Below are positions 41,504-51,284 of a DNA stretch of 64,000 bases, in pieces (the first letter of the stretch is position 1; every line of letters begins with the position of its first letter). The stretch is from contig NZ_QYBB01000015.1 of NCBI RefSeq assembly GCF_004137685.1, forward strand, positions 62,001 through 126,000. The letters run 5' to 3'. The stretch is from Lichenibacterium minor. Its GTDB lineage: Bacteria; Pseudomonadota; Alphaproteobacteria; Rhizobiales; Beijerinckiaceae. Below the pieces are notes generated by a model. It did no database searches. It had not been told where the DNA came from and worked only from the letters and a program-made list of their open reading frames with translations. Position numbers and translations under genes: made by a program.

Positions 41504-42916
41504 CTAGTGCTCCATGCCGCCGGCCGCGGCGGACCTGCGGCGCGGGTCGACGACGCGGAACGCGGCGGGCTTCTCCCCGGCCGCAGGGGTGCCCGGGGCC
41601 TCAGCTGAGCCCGGCACGTCGCCGGTCCATTCGTGGGCGACCGTCCCCTCGGGGTGGCGGTACCAGCCGGGATCCGCGTAGTCGCCCGGCGCGAGCCCGG
41701 GGCGGACCTTCATCACCGTGAACATGCCGCCCATCTCGACCGAGCCGAACGGCCCGTCGCCGCCCATCATGGGTAGCGTGTTCTCCGGGATCGGCATCTC
41801 CATGTTGGCCATGGCGCCCATGCCGTTCGAGCCCATCGGCATGTAGCCGGGGGCGATGCGCTGGATCGCCTTCGCGGTCTTGCGCATGTCCACGCCGATG
41901 TAGGTCTTCACCGTGTGGCCCATGGCGTTCATGGTGTGGTGCGACTTGTGGCAGTGCACCGCCCAGTCGCCCGGCACGTCGGCCACGAACTCGATCGCGC
42001 GCATCTGGCCCACCGCGATGTCCACCGACACCTCCGGCCAGGACGCCCGCGGGTCCACCCAGCCCCCGTCCGTGCCCGTGACGCGGAAGTCGACGCCGTG
42101 CACGTGGATGGGATGGTTGGTCATGGTGAGGTTGCCCACGCGCAGCCGCACCCGGTCCCCCTGCCGCACGACGATCGGGTCGATGCCGGGGAAAACGCGG
42201 CTGTTGAACCCCCAAAGGTTGAAGTCGGTCATCGTGTTGACCTTGGGGACGTAGGACCCCGCCTCGATGTCGAAGGCGTTCAGGAGCCACACGAAGTCGC
42301 GGTCGACCCGCCGCTCGGCGGGGTCGCGGGGATGGACCACGAAGAAGCCCATCATGCCCATCGCCATCTGGACCATCTCGTCCGCGTGCGGGTGGTACAT
42401 GAAGGTGCCGGAGCGGCGCAGGATGAACTCGTAGACGAAGGTCTTGCCGGGCGGGATGCCGGGCTGGGTCAGGCCGACGACGCCGTCCATGCCGTTCGGC
42501 AGCGTCTGCCCGTGCCAGTGGACGGCCGTCGCCTCGGGCAGCCTGTTGGTGACGAAGATCCGGACCTTGTCGCCCTCGACGGCCTCAATGGTCGGACCGG
42601 GCGACTGACCGTTGTAGCCCCAAAGGTTGGCCTTCATGCCCGGGCTGAGCTCGCGCACGACCGGCTCGGCCACGAGGTGGAACTCCTTCCAGTCGCCGCG
42701 CATGCGCCAGGGCAGCGTCCAGCCGTTGAGCGTGACCACGGGCTGGTAGTCCGTGCCGGAGGTCGGCGCGAGCGGCGGGCGCATGGTGCCGTCCGTCACG
42801 GTCGGCGCTTCCGAGATGGCGGCGGCCGCGGCCCGCCCACTCACCGCCGCGGCACCGAGGAGCGCCATGCCGCCCGCGCCCGTGCCGATGAAACCGCGCC
42901 TCGATAGTCCTGTCAT
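41504..42916 (-). CDS. Multicopper oxidase with Tat leader
   Basis: A 470-residue periplasmic multicopper oxidase. Tat leader at LSRRGFIGTGAGG. The copper-site motifs are in order: AVHWHGQTLPNGMDG, FMYHPHADE, NHPIHVHGVDF and WAVHCHKSHHTMNAMGH. Met-rich MPMGSNGMGAMANMEMP follows the last domain, a feature of copper-tolerance oxidases (CueO/CopA-like). It oxidises Cu(I) to Cu(II). A GC-rich gap of about 290 bases separates it from the cupredoxin gene. The TolC-like gene lies 38 bases upstream. Confidence 0.9.
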   Translation of the reverse strand: MTGLSRRGFIGTGAGGMALLGAAAVSGRAAAAAISEAPTVTDGTMRPPLAPTSGTDYQPVVTLNGWTLPWRMRGDWKEFHLVAEPVVRELSPGMKANLWGYNGQSPGPTIEAVEGDKVRIFVTNRLPEATAVHWHGQTLPNGMDGVVGLTQPGIPPGKTFVYEFILRRSGTFMYHPHADEMVQMAMGMMGFFVVHPRDPAERRVDRDFVWLLNAFDIEAGSYVPKVNTMTDFNLWGFNSRVFPGIDPIVVRQGDRVRLRVGNLTMTNHPIHVHGVDFRVTGTDGGWVDPRASWPEVSVDIAVGQMRAIEFVADVPGDWAVHCHKSHHTMNAMGHTVKTYIGVDMRKTAKAIQRIAPGYMPMGSNGMGAMANMEMPIPENTLPMMGGDGPFGSVEMGGMFTVMKVRPGLAPGDYADPGWYRHPEGTVAHEWTGDVPGSAEAPGTPAAGEKPAAFRVVDPRRRSAAAGGMEH

Positions 42917-42954
42917 GATCCCAGCCTCCTCGTCGGTCGTGTGTGGTTCGGCCC

Positions 42955-44430
42955 TCATCCGCCCGCGGCTCCGGTCGGGCCGGGCGCGGCGTCGGCGAGC
43001 GGCGCGGCCGCCTCCGGGGCGCCGGGGCCGAAGCCGCCCCCGATCACCGACGCGTCGAGGTCGGCGGCCGCGATCCAGAAGTCCCGCCGCGCCTCGATCG
43101 CCTGGATGTTCGACAGGATGCGCGTGCGCGCGTCGATGATGAGCTGGCTGACGTCGACCAGCATGCCGCTGAACTGCAGCACGGACTGGTCGAGGATGGT
43201 CTTGTTGAGCGGCAGCACCGTTTCCGCGTAGTGGCGCGTGATGTCGTATTCGCCGCGATAGCGCCCGTAGGCTTCCCGCACCTCGGACCGGGCCGAGATC
43301 GCGCGCTCGGCGAGCCGGTGCGCGGCGGCGAGGTAGCTTTCCCGCGCGCCGCGCACCGCCGTCTCGCCGAAGTCGTAGATCGGCACCGCGAAGTCGATCG
43401 ACGGACCGCGGCGCTGGACGTTGTCGCGGGCGATCGTGGGCGTTCCGTCCGGGGCGACGCCGGCCTTGGCGGTCGATTCCGGGTTGCTGAGGAAACTGAT
43501 GTCGAAGGCGCTGACGAGGCGCGTGGCGGTGCCGAGGTCGTACTCGCCCGCGAGAGCCGCGAGGTCCGATCTCGCGACGCGGAGGTCGATGCGCCGACGC
43601 AGGGCTTCGGCCTCCAGCGCGCCGCCGTCCCGCGGCCGGCGCGGGAGCGACGGGAGGGCGGATGGGAGCCTGAACGCGAGTTCCGGCCCCCACAGCCCCA
43701 GGCGGCGGACCAGCGCTTCCCGCTCCACGCGCTTCTGGACCCGCGCCCGGGCGAGCTGGGCGCCGATCTCCGCCGTGAAGGCGTGCTCGCGCGCCTGCTC
43801 GAGCTTGTTCAGCGCGCCGCTCTCGCCGAGCTGGGTCGCGAGGGTCGAGGCTGCCTCGGCACTGGCGAGCGCCTGTTCGAGAAACGCGACCGACTGGTCG
43901 GCCGCGACGGCGCGGTAATATTGCCGGCGCGCCTCCGCGGCGAGCGTCAGCGCCTGCTCGGCCGCGCGATCTTGCGTGGCCCGGAAGCGGCGCTCCGCGA
44001 TTCCCTTGCGGGCCGGGAGCGTGGCGAGGTCGAACAGGCTGGCCACCACGGCGTAGGTCACGTCGATCTCGCCGGGCCCCGTCAGCCGGGCGTAGGTGAA
44101 GCGCGGGACGGGCGGCAGCGAGGCCTGCACGTAGGCCGCCTCCGACACGCCCAGATCGTGAAAGGCCGCCTGCAGGCCCCTGTTCGACAGCAGCGCGACC
44201 TGCACGGCCGAGCCCGGTGTGAGATGCGCCCGGAGCAGCCCCGCGACGGCACGGTGTGCCGTTCCGGCCGTGGCCTCGTCGGACACCTTGGACACGCCGG
44301 CCCCGACGCCTGTCGAGATTGTCGCCTGCACGGCGTCCATGCCCCCATCGGGCGAGAAGGACGCGCAGGCAGACAGCGCCAGGCCGGCGACGGGGGCCGC
44401 CGCGGCGCGAAGCCGGGAGCGTGCGCTCAT
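42955..44430 (-). CDS. TolC-like outer-membrane efflux lipoprotein
   Basis: A 491-residue outer-membrane factor. The lipobox LSACAS places C22 as the lipidated residue. Two long helical repeats are visible (RRQYYRAVAADQSVAFLEQA and the LAERAISARSEVREAYGRYR segment), with ALRRRIDLRVARSDLAALAG and NVQRRGPSIDFAVPIYDFGE marking strands. Its partner pump would be the RND-type protein that survives only as a fragment at 59560; no membrane-fusion protein is seen. It overlaps the 83-residue gene by four bases. Presumed to export copper with the neighbouring oxidase. Confidence 0.82.
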   Translation of the reverse strand: MSARSRLRAAAAPVAGLALSACASFSPDGGMDAVQATISTGVGAGVSKVSDEATAGTAHRAVAGLLRAHLTPGSAVQVALLSNRGLQAAFHDLGVSEAAYVQASLPPVPRFTYARLTGPGEIDVTYAVVASLFDLATLPARKGIAERRFRATQDRAAEQALTLAAEARRQYYRAVAADQSVAFLEQALASAEAASTLATQLGESGALNKLEQAREHAFTAEIGAQLARARVQKRVEREALVRRLGLWGPELAFRLPSALPSLPRRPRDGGALEAEALRRRIDLRVARSDLAALAGEYDLGTATRLVSAFDISFLSNPESTAKAGVAPDGTPTIARDNVQRRGPSIDFAVPIYDFGETAVRGARESYLAAAHRLAERAISARSEVREAYGRYRGEYDITRHYAETVLPLNKTILDQSVLQFSGMLVDVSQLIIDARTRILSNIQAIEARRDFWIAAADLDASVIGGGFGPGAPEAAAPLADAAPGPTGAAGG

Positions 44431-44678
44431 CGCACACCCTCCTGAGCGGCAGGGGCGGCGCCCAGGGCCGCCTTCGGCCCGACCTCGCGGTTGAGCGCGA
44501 CCCAGTCCCTGGGCCCGACCACGCCGAAGCGCCGGAAGCCGGCCGTGACCGGGGCGTAGCGGAGCCGGGTGGCACCCCTGGCGGGGTCCGCCGGCGCGAG
44601 CAGCGACGGATAGGGTTCAGCGGCGGCCGCGGCACCGCAGAGCAGCAGGCCAGCGGCCGCCGTCATCGAAAGTTTCAT
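44427..44678 (-). CDS. Small exported protein next to TolC
   Basis: An 83-residue protein with signal peptide (MKLSMTAAAGLLLCGAAAAA, cleaved near residue 21) and a short mature part (EPYPSLLAPADPARGATRLR, GFRRFGVVGPRDWVALNREV). The ATG at 44678 fits the leader; the stop overlaps the TolC start (ATGA). No known family. It may be a small accessory of the efflux system. Confidence 0.6.
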   Translation of the reverse strand: MKLSMTAAAGLLLCGAAAAAEPYPSLLAPADPARGATRLRYAPVTAGFRRFGVVGPRDWVALNREVGPKAALGAAPAAQEGVR

Positions 44679-44972
44679 GTCGTCGGATCCGTGCGCGGAT
44701 CGCCGCCCGGCGCCGGGGAGGCGGTTCGATCCGGATCGTCTCGGGATGCGCCCAAGGGGGGCGCACGGCTGTGCTGATGGAAGGCGCGGGGGTCGATACC
44801 CGAGCAGTAGCAAGGGCCCGCGCGATCCGCGGCGGCCCGAACTCGCGCGGTGAGCCGATTGGATCGGGACGCCGATGCCGCGAACGGGTCGTGCGAGGGG
44901 TCCGAAGGCCGGCAGTTCAGCGACTCGCGCGGGCGGGAGTTCGGCGCCGAGCGGATCCGCCCGCGCGGTGGA

Positions 44973-45377
44973 TCAGGCCGCGGTGGATCCAGCCACTGCG
45001 GATCTTGGAGGGCGCTCCGGCCCTCGGACCGGCAGCGAAGCGGCGGCCGCGTCGTCGCGCCGGAGATAGGCGCCGAAGCTCACGTCGACGGTGCCCTGCA
45101 TGGGCAGATCGGTGGCCAGCACCGCATGGCAGAAAGCGTCGCAACAGCCGCCCCCCGTCGGGCAGTCGCGGTCGGGCGCGCCGTGGCCGTGATGGTCGGC
45201 GGCGTGCCGCTGCATCTGGTGCGTCGCCGCGACGTCCGCGTCCGCGGCGCGGTCGGACAGGCGGACGGACGCTGCACCGTGCTGGTCGAGGCCGGATCCC
45301 GCGTGGCCCGCGACAATGCTGCCCGCCACCAGGGCGAGGCAGAGCAGAGCCGCTTTGATCCACGTCGGAAACATCAA
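44973..45377 (-). CDS. His/Cys-rich exported protein (DUF2946-like)
   Basis: A 134-residue protein with signal peptide (WIKAALLCLALVAGSIVAGH) and a metal-binding looking core: HQMQRHAADHHGHGAPDRDC and GGCCDAFCHAVL. This His-then-Cys arrangement is typical of small periplasmic proteins in copper and zinc loci (DUF2946, CzcI-like). A good sigma70-type promoter lies just upstream. The 294-base gap before the 83-residue gene holds no supported gene. Confidence 0.65.
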   Translation of the reverse strand: MMFPTWIKAALLCLALVAGSIVAGHAGSGLDQHGAASVRLSDRAADADVAATHQMQRHAADHHGHGAPDRDCPTGGGCCDAFCHAVLATDLPMQGTVDVSFGAYLRRDDAAAASLPVRGPERPPRSAVAGSTAA

Positions 45378-45386
45378 TGATCCTCT

Positions 45387-45415
45387 ATAGTAACGATGCC
45401 GTCACCAGCTCACAA
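45387..45415 (-). promoter_or_regulatory. Sigma70-type promoter of the His-rich gene
   Basis: On the minus strand TTGTGA and TACTAT are spaced by exactly 17 bases, ending ten bases before the ATG at 45377. The transcript would have a very short leader. An adjoining TTGACTT upstream is not CueR-like. Confidence 0.5.
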
Positions 45416-45480
45416 AAGTCAAGCATCCATCGCGGCTGAGAGCAGTCAGAGAAGCAGATGCTTCGTCATTGAGCGGGCGC

Positions 45481-45933
45481 TCATCTTCCCCGGTGCCGCG
45501 CCGGTGCGAAGTCGGGCGCCCGCGGCCGCGACGGGCGGACATCCCCGCCGTCGGCGAACTCGTCGATGATGGGGCAGGCCGCCGCGGCGTCGCCCTGGCA
45601 CACCTCCGCCAAGCGCCGCAGCGTGCGGCTCATCTCCAGCAGCGCCGCCGCCTTGGCGTCGAGCGCCTCCACGTGGCTGAGCGCCAGGCGCTTCACGTCC
45701 GCGCTCGCCCGCCCCTCGTTGCGCCACAGGCCGAGCAGCTGCGCGATCTGCTCCATGGAGAAGCCGAGGTCGCGCGTGCGCCGCACGAAGCGCAGCGTGC
45801 GCAGGTCGGCCTCCGTGTACTGCCGGTAGCCGGAGGCCGTGCGCGCCGCAGTGCCGATCAACCCACCCGCCTCGTAGTAGCGGATCATCTTCGGAGACAC
45901 GCCGGACGCCTTCGAAGCCTCGCCGATGTTCAT
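45481..45933 (-). CDS. cueR: CueR/HmrR copper-responsive MerR regulator
   Basis: A 150-residue MerR-family regulator. HTH at residues 1-20 ([20 protein letters not shown]) with [20 protein letters not shown] next. The metal-binding loop is [13 protein letters not shown], with C112 and C120 as the two Cys of CueR-type Cu(I) sensors. It bends operators with 19-base spacing to activate copper genes; three such operators are present in this window. The ATG overlaps the stop of the ATPase gene (ATGA), so regulator and pump are one operon. Confidence 0.9.
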   Translation of the reverse strand: MNIGEASKASGVSPKMIRYYEAGGLIGTAARTASGYRQYTEADLRTLRFVRRTRDLGFSMEQIAQLLGLWRNEGRASADVKRLALSHVEALDAKAAALLEMSRTLRRLAEVCQGDAAAACPIIDEFADGGDVRPSRPRAPDFAPARHRGR

Positions 45934-48272
45934 GCCGACCTCCCCGCTCCCGCGGCGGCCGCGACCGCGGCGGCGGACGGCCGCCAGCGCCGTAGCAGCA
46001 GTGCGTTGCCGACGACGCTGATCGAGGACAGCGCCATGGCGCCGCCCGCCACCACCGGGTCGAGGTGGCCCAACGCCGCCAGCGGGATGCCCACGACATT
46101 GTAGGCGAAGGCCCAGAACAGGCCCTGGCGGATCTTGGCGTAGGTGCGGCGCGAGATGTCGAGGGCATCGGCGACGAGGCGCGGGTCGCCGCGCATCAGA
46201 GTGACCGCGGCCGACTGCATGGCCACGTCCGTGCCGGTCGACATCGCCATGCCGACGTCGGCCGCGGCCAGCGCCGGCGCGTCGTTGACCCCGTCGCCCA
46301 CCATGGCCACCACCGCCCCGCCGCGCCGGGCCGCCGCCACGGCCTCGCTCTTCTCGGCAGGCAGGACCTCGGCCCGCACCTCGCCGATGCCGACCTCGCG
46401 TGCCACCGCCTCGGCGGCGCCGCGGTTGTCGCCCGTCACCAGGAGGGTGCGCAGCCCCATACGGGTCAGCGCCGCCACGGCCTCGCGCGCCGAGGGCTTG
46501 AGCGCGTCGCCGAAGGCGAGGAGGCCCAGCACGCGGGCGCCCGTGGGCGCACCCGAAGCGCCGTCCTCGACCAGCCACGACACCGTGCGCCCTTCGCGGG
46601 CCAGCGCCGCGGCGCGCGGGTCCGCGGCCCCGTCGAGCCCGAACTCCGCGAGCAGACGCGCGCCGCCCATGCGCAGGCTCCGCCCCTCGACCCGGCCCGA
46701 CACGCCGCGCCCCGGCAGGGCGCGAAAGCCGGAGAGGGCCGGCACGTCGAGGCCCCGCTCTGCCGCGGCGCGTGTCACGGCGCCCGCGAGCGGGTGCTCG
46801 CTGCCGGACTGGAGCGCCGCCGCCAGCCGCAGCAGCGCGTCCTCATCCCCGCCGTCCGCGGGCTCGACCGCCGCCAGGGCGGGCCGTCCCTCCGTCAGCG
46901 TGCCGGTCTTGTCGAACGCGACCGTGTCGACCCGGTGGGCGACCTCCAGCGCTTCGGCATCCTTGATCAGGATGCCGGCGCGGGCTGCCGCGCCCGTGCC
47001 GGCCATCACGGCCGTGGGGGTGGCGAGGCCGAGCGCGCAGGGACAGGCGATGACCAGCACCGCCACGGCGTCGAGGATCGCGGTCTCGGCCGAGGCCCCG
47101 GCCAGCAGCCAGCCCGCGAGGGTCAGGGCCGCGACGCCGAGCACCGCCGGCACGAAAAGCGCGCTGACGCGGTCGACGAGGCGCTGGATCGGCGCCTTGC
47201 CGGCCTGCGCGGCCTCGACGGCCCGCACGATGCGGCTCAGCGTGGTCTCGGCCCCGACCGCGACGGTCTCGACCGCGAGGAGGCCGTCGCCATTGACCGC
47301 GCCGCCGGTGACGCGGTCGCCGACGCCCTTGGCGACCGGCCGGCTTTCGCCGGTGATCATGGACTCGTCGACCTCGCTCTCGCCCTCGCGCAACGTGCCG
47401 TCGACCGCGATCCGCTCGCCGGGGCGCACCACGACGAGGTCGCCGACCCGCAGGGCCCCGACCGCGACCTCGGCGACCGTGCCGTCCGGCCGCCGCACGC
47501 GGGCCCGGTCGGGGAGCAGGGCGCCGAGCGCCTTGATGGCGGCGCCGGTCTGGCGTTTGGCCCGGCCTTCCAGCCACTTGCCGACCAGCACGAGTGTGAT
47601 CACGAGGCTCGACGCCTCGAAGTAGAGGTGCGGCGCGCCGCCCATCGCGTGATCGAGTTGCGCGGTCGCGAGCAGGTAGACGCTGAGTCCGTAGGCCGCC
47701 GAGGTGCCCAGCGCCACGAGCAGGTCCATGTTGCCCGTCCCCGCGCGGGCGGCGCTCCAGCCGGCGCGGTAGAAGCGCGCCCCGAGCCAGAACTGGACGG
47801 GCGTGGCGAGGGCGAGCTGCAGCCAGCCCGGCAGCGGCGAGCCGACGCCCGCCAGCATGGGCAGCATGGCGAGGGCGAGCGGCGCCGACAACGCGGCTGC
47901 GAGGGCGGCGTGGATCCGTTCGCGCCGGTCCAGCGCTTCGCGGTGGTGCTGGCGCTCCGCCTCGGCCGGCCAGGCGGCGGCAGCCTCCGGCACGCGGGTG
48001 GCCGGGTAGCCGGCCGCTCTAGCGGCGCGCTCGACCTCCGCCGCGTCGAGCGCCGTGCCGGGCTGCCAACGCACGCTCGCCCGCTCGGTGGCGAGGTTGA
48101 CAGCGACCTCGGCTACGCCCGGCAGGGCGCGGATGGCGCGCTCGACCCGGCCCACGCAGGACGCGCAGCTCATCCCCTCGATGTCGAAGCTGACGGCGTC
48201 GCCCAAAGACGGGACCGGCCCGATCGGCTCTGCCGCCTCCCTCCGCCGCGTCTCGACGGCTGCGATGGCCAT
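45930..48272 (-). CDS. copA: Copper-exporting P1B-type ATPase
   Basis: A 780-residue inner-membrane pump. One N-terminal HMA domain has GMSCASC (C36, C39). The transport motif is [15 protein letters not shown], phosphorylation [12 protein letters not shown]-binding [11 protein letters not shown] and hinge [10 protein letters not shown]. Eight membrane helices are expected and the TM spacing fits. It exports Cu(I) from the cytosol. The ATG at 48272 has GGGAGG upstream; the longer frame to 48410 would run through the operator. A CueR operator lies at 48311-48333. cueR follows with a 4-base overlap. Confidence 0.93.
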   Translation of the reverse strand: MAIAAVETRRREAAEPIGPVPSLGDAVSFDIEGMSCASCVGRVERAIRALPGVAEVAVNLATERASVRWQPGTALDAAEVERAARAAGYPATRVPEAAAAWPAEAERQHHREALDRRERIHAALAAALSAPLALAMLPMLAGVGSPLPGWLQLALATPVQFWLGARFYRAGWSAARAGTGNMDLLVALGTSAAYGLSVYLLATAQLDHAMGGAPHLYFEASSLVITLVLVGKWLEGRAKRQTGAAIKALGALLPDRARVRRPDGTVAEVAVGALRVGDLVVVRPGERIAVDGTLREGESEVDESMITGESRPVAKGVGDRVTGGAVNGDGLLAVETVAVGAETTLSRIVRAVEAAQAGKAPIQRLVDRVSALFVPAVLGVAALTLAGWLLAGASAETAILDAVAVLVIACPCALGLATPTAVMAGTGAAARAGILIKDAEALEVAHRVDTVAFDKTGTLTEGRPALAAVEPADGGDEDALLRLAAALQSGSEHPLAGAVTRAAAERGLDVPALSGFRALPGRGVSGRVEGRSLRMGGARLLAEFGLDGAADPRAAALAREGRTVSWLVEDGASGAPTGARVLGLLAFGDALKPSAREAVAALTRMGLRTLLVTGDNRGAAEAVAREVGIGEVRAEVLPAEKSEAVAAARRGGAVVAMVGDGVNDAPALAAADVGMAMSTGTDVAMQSAAVTLMRGDPRLVADALDISRRTYAKIRQGLFWAFAYNVVGIPLAALGHLDPVVAGGAMALSSISVVGNALLLRRWRPSAAAVAAAAGAGRSA

Positions 48273-48310
48273 GCTGGCCTCCCATGCGCTGTTGAGGACG
48301 GGAGATGGGG

Positions 48311-48333
48311 CTTGCCACCGTGGGAAGGTCAAG
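48311..48333 (-). promoter_or_regulatory. CueR operator/promoter of the copper ATPase
   Basis: Minus strand TTGACCTTCCCACGGTGGCA, followed by AG, is an imperfect dyad with a -35 TTGACC; a -10 lies about 19 bases on (CATCTC). This matches MerR/CueR-type spacing. Confidence 0.75.
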
Positions 48334-48357
48334 GCGCGGGCGGCGGAGAATTTCGGC

Positions 48358-48386
48358 TTGACCCTGCCACGCGGCAAGCTTGCAGG
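48358..48386 (+). promoter_or_regulatory. CueR operator/promoter of copZ
   Basis: Plus strand TTGACCCTGCCACGCGGCAA, then GCTTGCAGG, shares TTGACC, the CC/GG dyad and GGCAAG with the ATPase operator. The two sit back to back, so one regulator can drive divergent transcription. Confidence 0.7.
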
Positions 48387-48448
48387 CTCGAACCGCGCCG
48401 CTCGGCTCATGTCGCATCCGGTCCGACGGCCGGGACGGGAGAATTGCC

Positions 48449-48664
48449 ATGCTGAACTTCAAAGTCGAGAAGATGACCTGCGGACACTGCGTCCGCGCCG
48501 TGACGGAGGCCGTGCACGGGGTCGACGCGGGCGCGCACGTCGACGTCGACCTCAAGGCCGGACGGGTGGCGGTCGCGACCGAGGACGCCGGCTCGGCCGA
48601 CCGCATCGCCGCGGCGATCCGAGCCGCGGGCTACGACGCCGCCCCGGTCGGCGCGTCGGCCTGA
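48449..48664 (+). CDS. copZ: CopZ-like copper chaperone (HMA domain)
   Basis: A 71-residue HMA protein starting [20 protein letters not shown]. The Cu(I) ligands are the cysteines of MTCGHC. Predicted ferredoxin-like fold with [20 protein letters not shown] at the C-terminus. It would carry copper to CopA and CueR. The ATG at 48449 is the start of the conserved fold; the longer frame to 48380 is not. It lies divergent to copA with its own operator. Confidence 0.88.
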   Translation: MLNFKVEKMTCGHCVRAVTEAVHGVDAGAHVDVDLKAGRVAVATEDAGSADRIAAAIRAAGYDAAPVGASA

Positions 48665-48677
48665 CGGGCGCGGCGCG

Positions 48678-49290
48678 ATGACGGGCTCGGCCGCGCTTGC
48701 CGCGCGGCGATGCGAGGCGGATCCCGGGCCCGCGGGCGGGCGACGGCCGCGGCCGCCCGCCTACACGGCCCTGCAGGTCGGGCTGCACTGGGTCGTCGCG
48801 GCCCTCGTGGTCGGCCAATACGCGACGAGCGGCGCCATCGTCCGGACCCATTCCATCCACCTCATCGGGCAAAGGCCGTCGGCCTCCGACCTCGTGCTCC
48901 ACGCGCTGCACAACAGGCTCGCCCTCTTGGTGACCGCGCTGGTCGCCGCCCGCCTGGCGCTCCGCCTCGCCGTCGGCGCCCCAGCCCCGGCCCGGCCCGG
49001 CGGGCCGAAGCCCGCGCTGGGTCGCGCGGGTCGCCTCGGCGGTCCACGCCGCCTTCTACGGCGTGCTGATCGCCGAGGGCCTGGCCGGGGCGACCGCATC
49101 CTATCTGTGGTGGCCGGCGAGCCGCCTCCACGTGGCCCACTTCTATGTTCTGCTCGGGCTCGTTGCGCTCCACCTCGGAGCCGTGGCCGGCCACGCCATA
49201 ACGAGCCGCGGCGTGCTCGGGCGCATGGGGCTCGGAGCGGCCTCGGGCCGGCGACAGCAGGCGGCCCGTCCCGGGGAGGACATGCCATGA
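48678..49290 (+). pseudogene. Cytochrome b561-like gene with frameshift
   Basis: Two overlapping frames give one four-helix cytochrome b. The first, from the ATG at 48678, has LQVGLHWVVAALVVGQYATS and HALHNRLALLVTALVAARLA. The second, from about 49015, has WVARVASAVHAAFYGVLIAE and HVAHFYVLLGLVALHLGAV. The paired heme histidines of helices 1, 2 and 4 are visible. The switch occurs near 48990-49015, in a run of Gly/Pro codons, so it is a frameshift or sequencing error. It follows copZ by 13 bases. It would transfer electrons across the membrane. Confidence 0.7.
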
Positions 49291-49936
49291 CGTCGGCGGT
49301 TCGGCTCTTCGCCGTGGCCGTCGCGTGGCTCGGCCTCGCCGGTTCCGCGTCGGCCCATCCGCACGTCTTCGTGACCGCCTCTGAGGAGGTCCTGTTCGGG
49401 CCCGACGGGCAGGTGTCCGGCGTGCGTCACGCCTGGACCTTCGACGACATGTATTCGGCCTTCATCACCCAGGGCCTGGGGACGCCGGGGCAGGTCGCCA
49501 CGCGCGAGGAACTGGCGCCCCTCGCGAAGACCAACGTGACCTCCCTGGCCGAGTTCGCCTACTTCACCATCGTGAAGGCGGCCGGCAAGGCCAGGCCAGC
49601 GAGTTCGGCGAGCCCACCGACGCCTGGTCGGAGGAGAGCCTCGACCGGCGGGTGACGCTCCACTTCACGCTGCCCCTGAAGGCGCCCGCCAGCGCGGCAC
49701 GCGCACTCACGCTGTCGGTCTACGATCCGACCTATTTCGTCGCCTTCACCCTCGCGGAGCACGACCCCGTCGCGCTGCGGGGCGCGCCGAACGGATGCTC
49801 GTCCTCCGTCTACAAGCCGAAAGCGCTCGACCCGAACGAGACCCGCGCGCTGAACGAGTCGTTCTTCTCCAACCTTTCGCCCGGCGCTGATTTCGGCGCC
49901 AAGCTCGCCGAGAAGGCCGTCGTGGCCTGTCCCTGA
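49287..49936 (+). pseudogene. DUF1007-like periplasmic protein with frameshift
   Basis: From the ATG at 49287 the first part has a signal peptide and a DUF1007 start (HPHVFVTASEEVLFGPDGQV, HAWTFDDMYSAFITQGLG). At about 49590 the frame shifts; the second part (TLHFTLPLKAPASAARAL, VYDPTYFVAFTLAEHD, LNESFFSNLSPGADFG) ends at 49936. The sequence GGCCAGGCCA at the break is a tandem 5-base duplication; removing one copy restores GKASEFGEPTDAW. DUF1007 proteins are linked to nickel/zinc ABC uptake. Its ATG overlaps the previous stop (ATGA). Confidence 0.75.
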
Positions 49937-49980
49937 GCGCGCCCTCCCGCCGTCCCCTATCCCGCCCACGGACCCGCCCG

Positions 49981-50715
49981 ATGTTCCCATCCTGGCTCCA
50001 TGCCCTTTCCATCGCTTCGCTCGCGCTCGGCTTCGTCTGCGCGGCTGTGGCGGTCGTCGACCTCCGGCGCCACCCGCCGCACATGGCCATCATGGGCGCC
50101 GTGTGGCCCGCGACGGCCCTGTTCGCCGGCCCGGCGGTGCTGTGGCTCTACTTCCGTTATGGTCGGATGAACGCGCACGAGGCGATGGCGCACGCGAAGC
50201 ACGGCGGGGCGAAGCCGCACGCCGGATCCGCCACGCCCTTCCCGGTCAAAGTCGCCAAGGGCGCGCTGCATTGCGGCAGCGGCTGCGTGCTCGGCGACAT
50301 CATCGCCGAATGGCTCGTCTTCCTCGCCCCGGCCGTCGCCGTGTGGTTCGGCTGGCACAGCCTCTTCGACGACAAGATGTACGCGGCCTGGCTGCTCGAC
50401 TACGTCCTCGCCTTCCTGTTCGGCATCGCGTTCCAGTATTTCACGATAACCCCCATGCGGGACCTTTCGCCGTCCGAGGGACTGGTCGCGTCGCTGAAGG
50501 CCGACACGCTGTCGCTGACGGCCTGGCAGGTCGGCATGTACGGCTTCATGGCCTTCGCGCAGTTCTACCTGTTCGGCCGGCTGCTCGGCCACCGCGCGGA
50601 GGCCGACACGCCGGAGTTCTGGTTCGTGATGCAGATCGCCATGGTGTGCGGCTTCGCCACGAGCTACCCCGTCAACTGGTGGCTGGTGCGGGCCGGCGTG
50701 AAGGAGGCCATGTGA
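49981..50715 (+). CDS. DUF4396 membrane protein
   Basis: A 244-residue inner-membrane protein with four to five helices. The DUF4396 features are visible: HCGSGCVLGDIIAEW with the conserved Cys/Asp, MDDK-like FDDKMYAAWLLDYVLAFLFG, GIAFQYFTITPMRDLS, and KADTLSLTAWQVGMYGFMAF. The His/Ala/Gly loop HEAMAHAKHGG faces one side. Function is unknown; such genes accompany copper loci and cytochromes. The stop overlaps the next gene's ATG (TGATG). Confidence 0.8.
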   Translation: MFPSWLHALSIASLALGFVCAAVAVVDLRRHPPHMAIMGAVWPATALFAGPAVLWLYFRYGRMNAHEAMAHAKHGGAKPHAGSATPFPVKVAKGALHCGSGCVLGDIIAEWLVFLAPAVAVWFGWHSLFDDKMYAAWLLDYVLAFLFGIAFQYFTITPMRDLSPSEGLVASLKADTLSLTAWQVGMYGFMAFAQFYLFGRLLGHRAEADTPEFWFVMQIAMVCGFATSYPVNWWLVRAGVKEAM

Positions 50716-51020
50716 TGCCGAGGCGCGCGAGACCGACCGCCGGGATGGGGCGTGCCGCCGCACTGGGCGCGCTGGCCCTGCTGTGCGCCGGGGCGGCACG
50801 GGCCGAACCCGCGGCCGAGCCGGACCTCAAGGGGTACGGCATCAAGGCCGTCGGGGCTCCGACGCTGCCCGCCATGCTGGCGCGCTGCGACGCCGCGGCC
50901 CGCGGGGCGGCGCCGCTGGAGGAGGGCGAGACGCCGGCCCTGCTCGCCGCGCGTTGCGGCCAGCTCCGCCGCTCGCTCCACAACCAGCCCGGCAACAGCC
51001 CGTCCGCGGCGCGGCGTTGA
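50715..51020 (+). CDS. Small exported protein
   Basis: A 101-residue protein with a leader (AAALGALALLCAGAARAEP) and a mature part with two Cys (LARCDAAARG, LAARCGQLRRSLHNQPG), suggesting one disulfide. No family known. It starts inside the DUF4396 stop, so it is translated with it. The stop codon TGA is also the left target duplication of the MITE at 51021. Confidence 0.55.
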   Translation: MPRRARPTAGMGRAAALGALALLCAGAARAEPAAEPDLKGYGIKAVGAPTLPAMLARCDAAARGAAPLEEGETPALLAARCGQLRRSLHNQPGNSPSAARR

Positions 51021-51284
51021 GAGCCTGTTTGAGTGGTAGAAGGGGTCTACGCTGCAGCCATTTTCGTGCGCTCAGCAGGAGACGTGCGAAGAGCGTGGCT
51101 CATGCCACGGTCGAGCACGTCGACGAACTGAGGGCCGAAAAGGGCGCAGCCCTCCGGGTTGCCCGGCGATGGCCGTTTGATGCGTCGAGAGCCTCGCCGA
51201 TATAGACGTATCGGCGTCGCCCCTCTCCTGTCATCCGGCACATCGCCGGGCAACGTAGACCCCTTATACCACTCAAACAGGCTC
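51021..51284. mobile_element. 264-bp MITE, IS5-like inverted repeats
   Basis: The ends are 31-base inverted repeats with a single mismatch (starting GAGCCTGTTTGAGTGGTA at 51021-51051 and mirrored at 51254-51284). The flanks are TGA on both sides (51018-51020, 51285-51287), a 3-base target duplication of the TNA type that IS5-family groups make. The interior carries no transposase; a minus-strand frame is open but unrecognised. The left TGA is a stop codon, so no gene is broken. Confidence 0.8.

Noticed and set aside
44755..44790. A TGCTGATGGAAGG sequence with a GCGCCC/GGGCGC hairpin resembling a fluoride riboswitch end.
   Set aside because: There is no GATGG stem-loop with a matching pseudoknot and no fluoride-type gene downstream on that strand.
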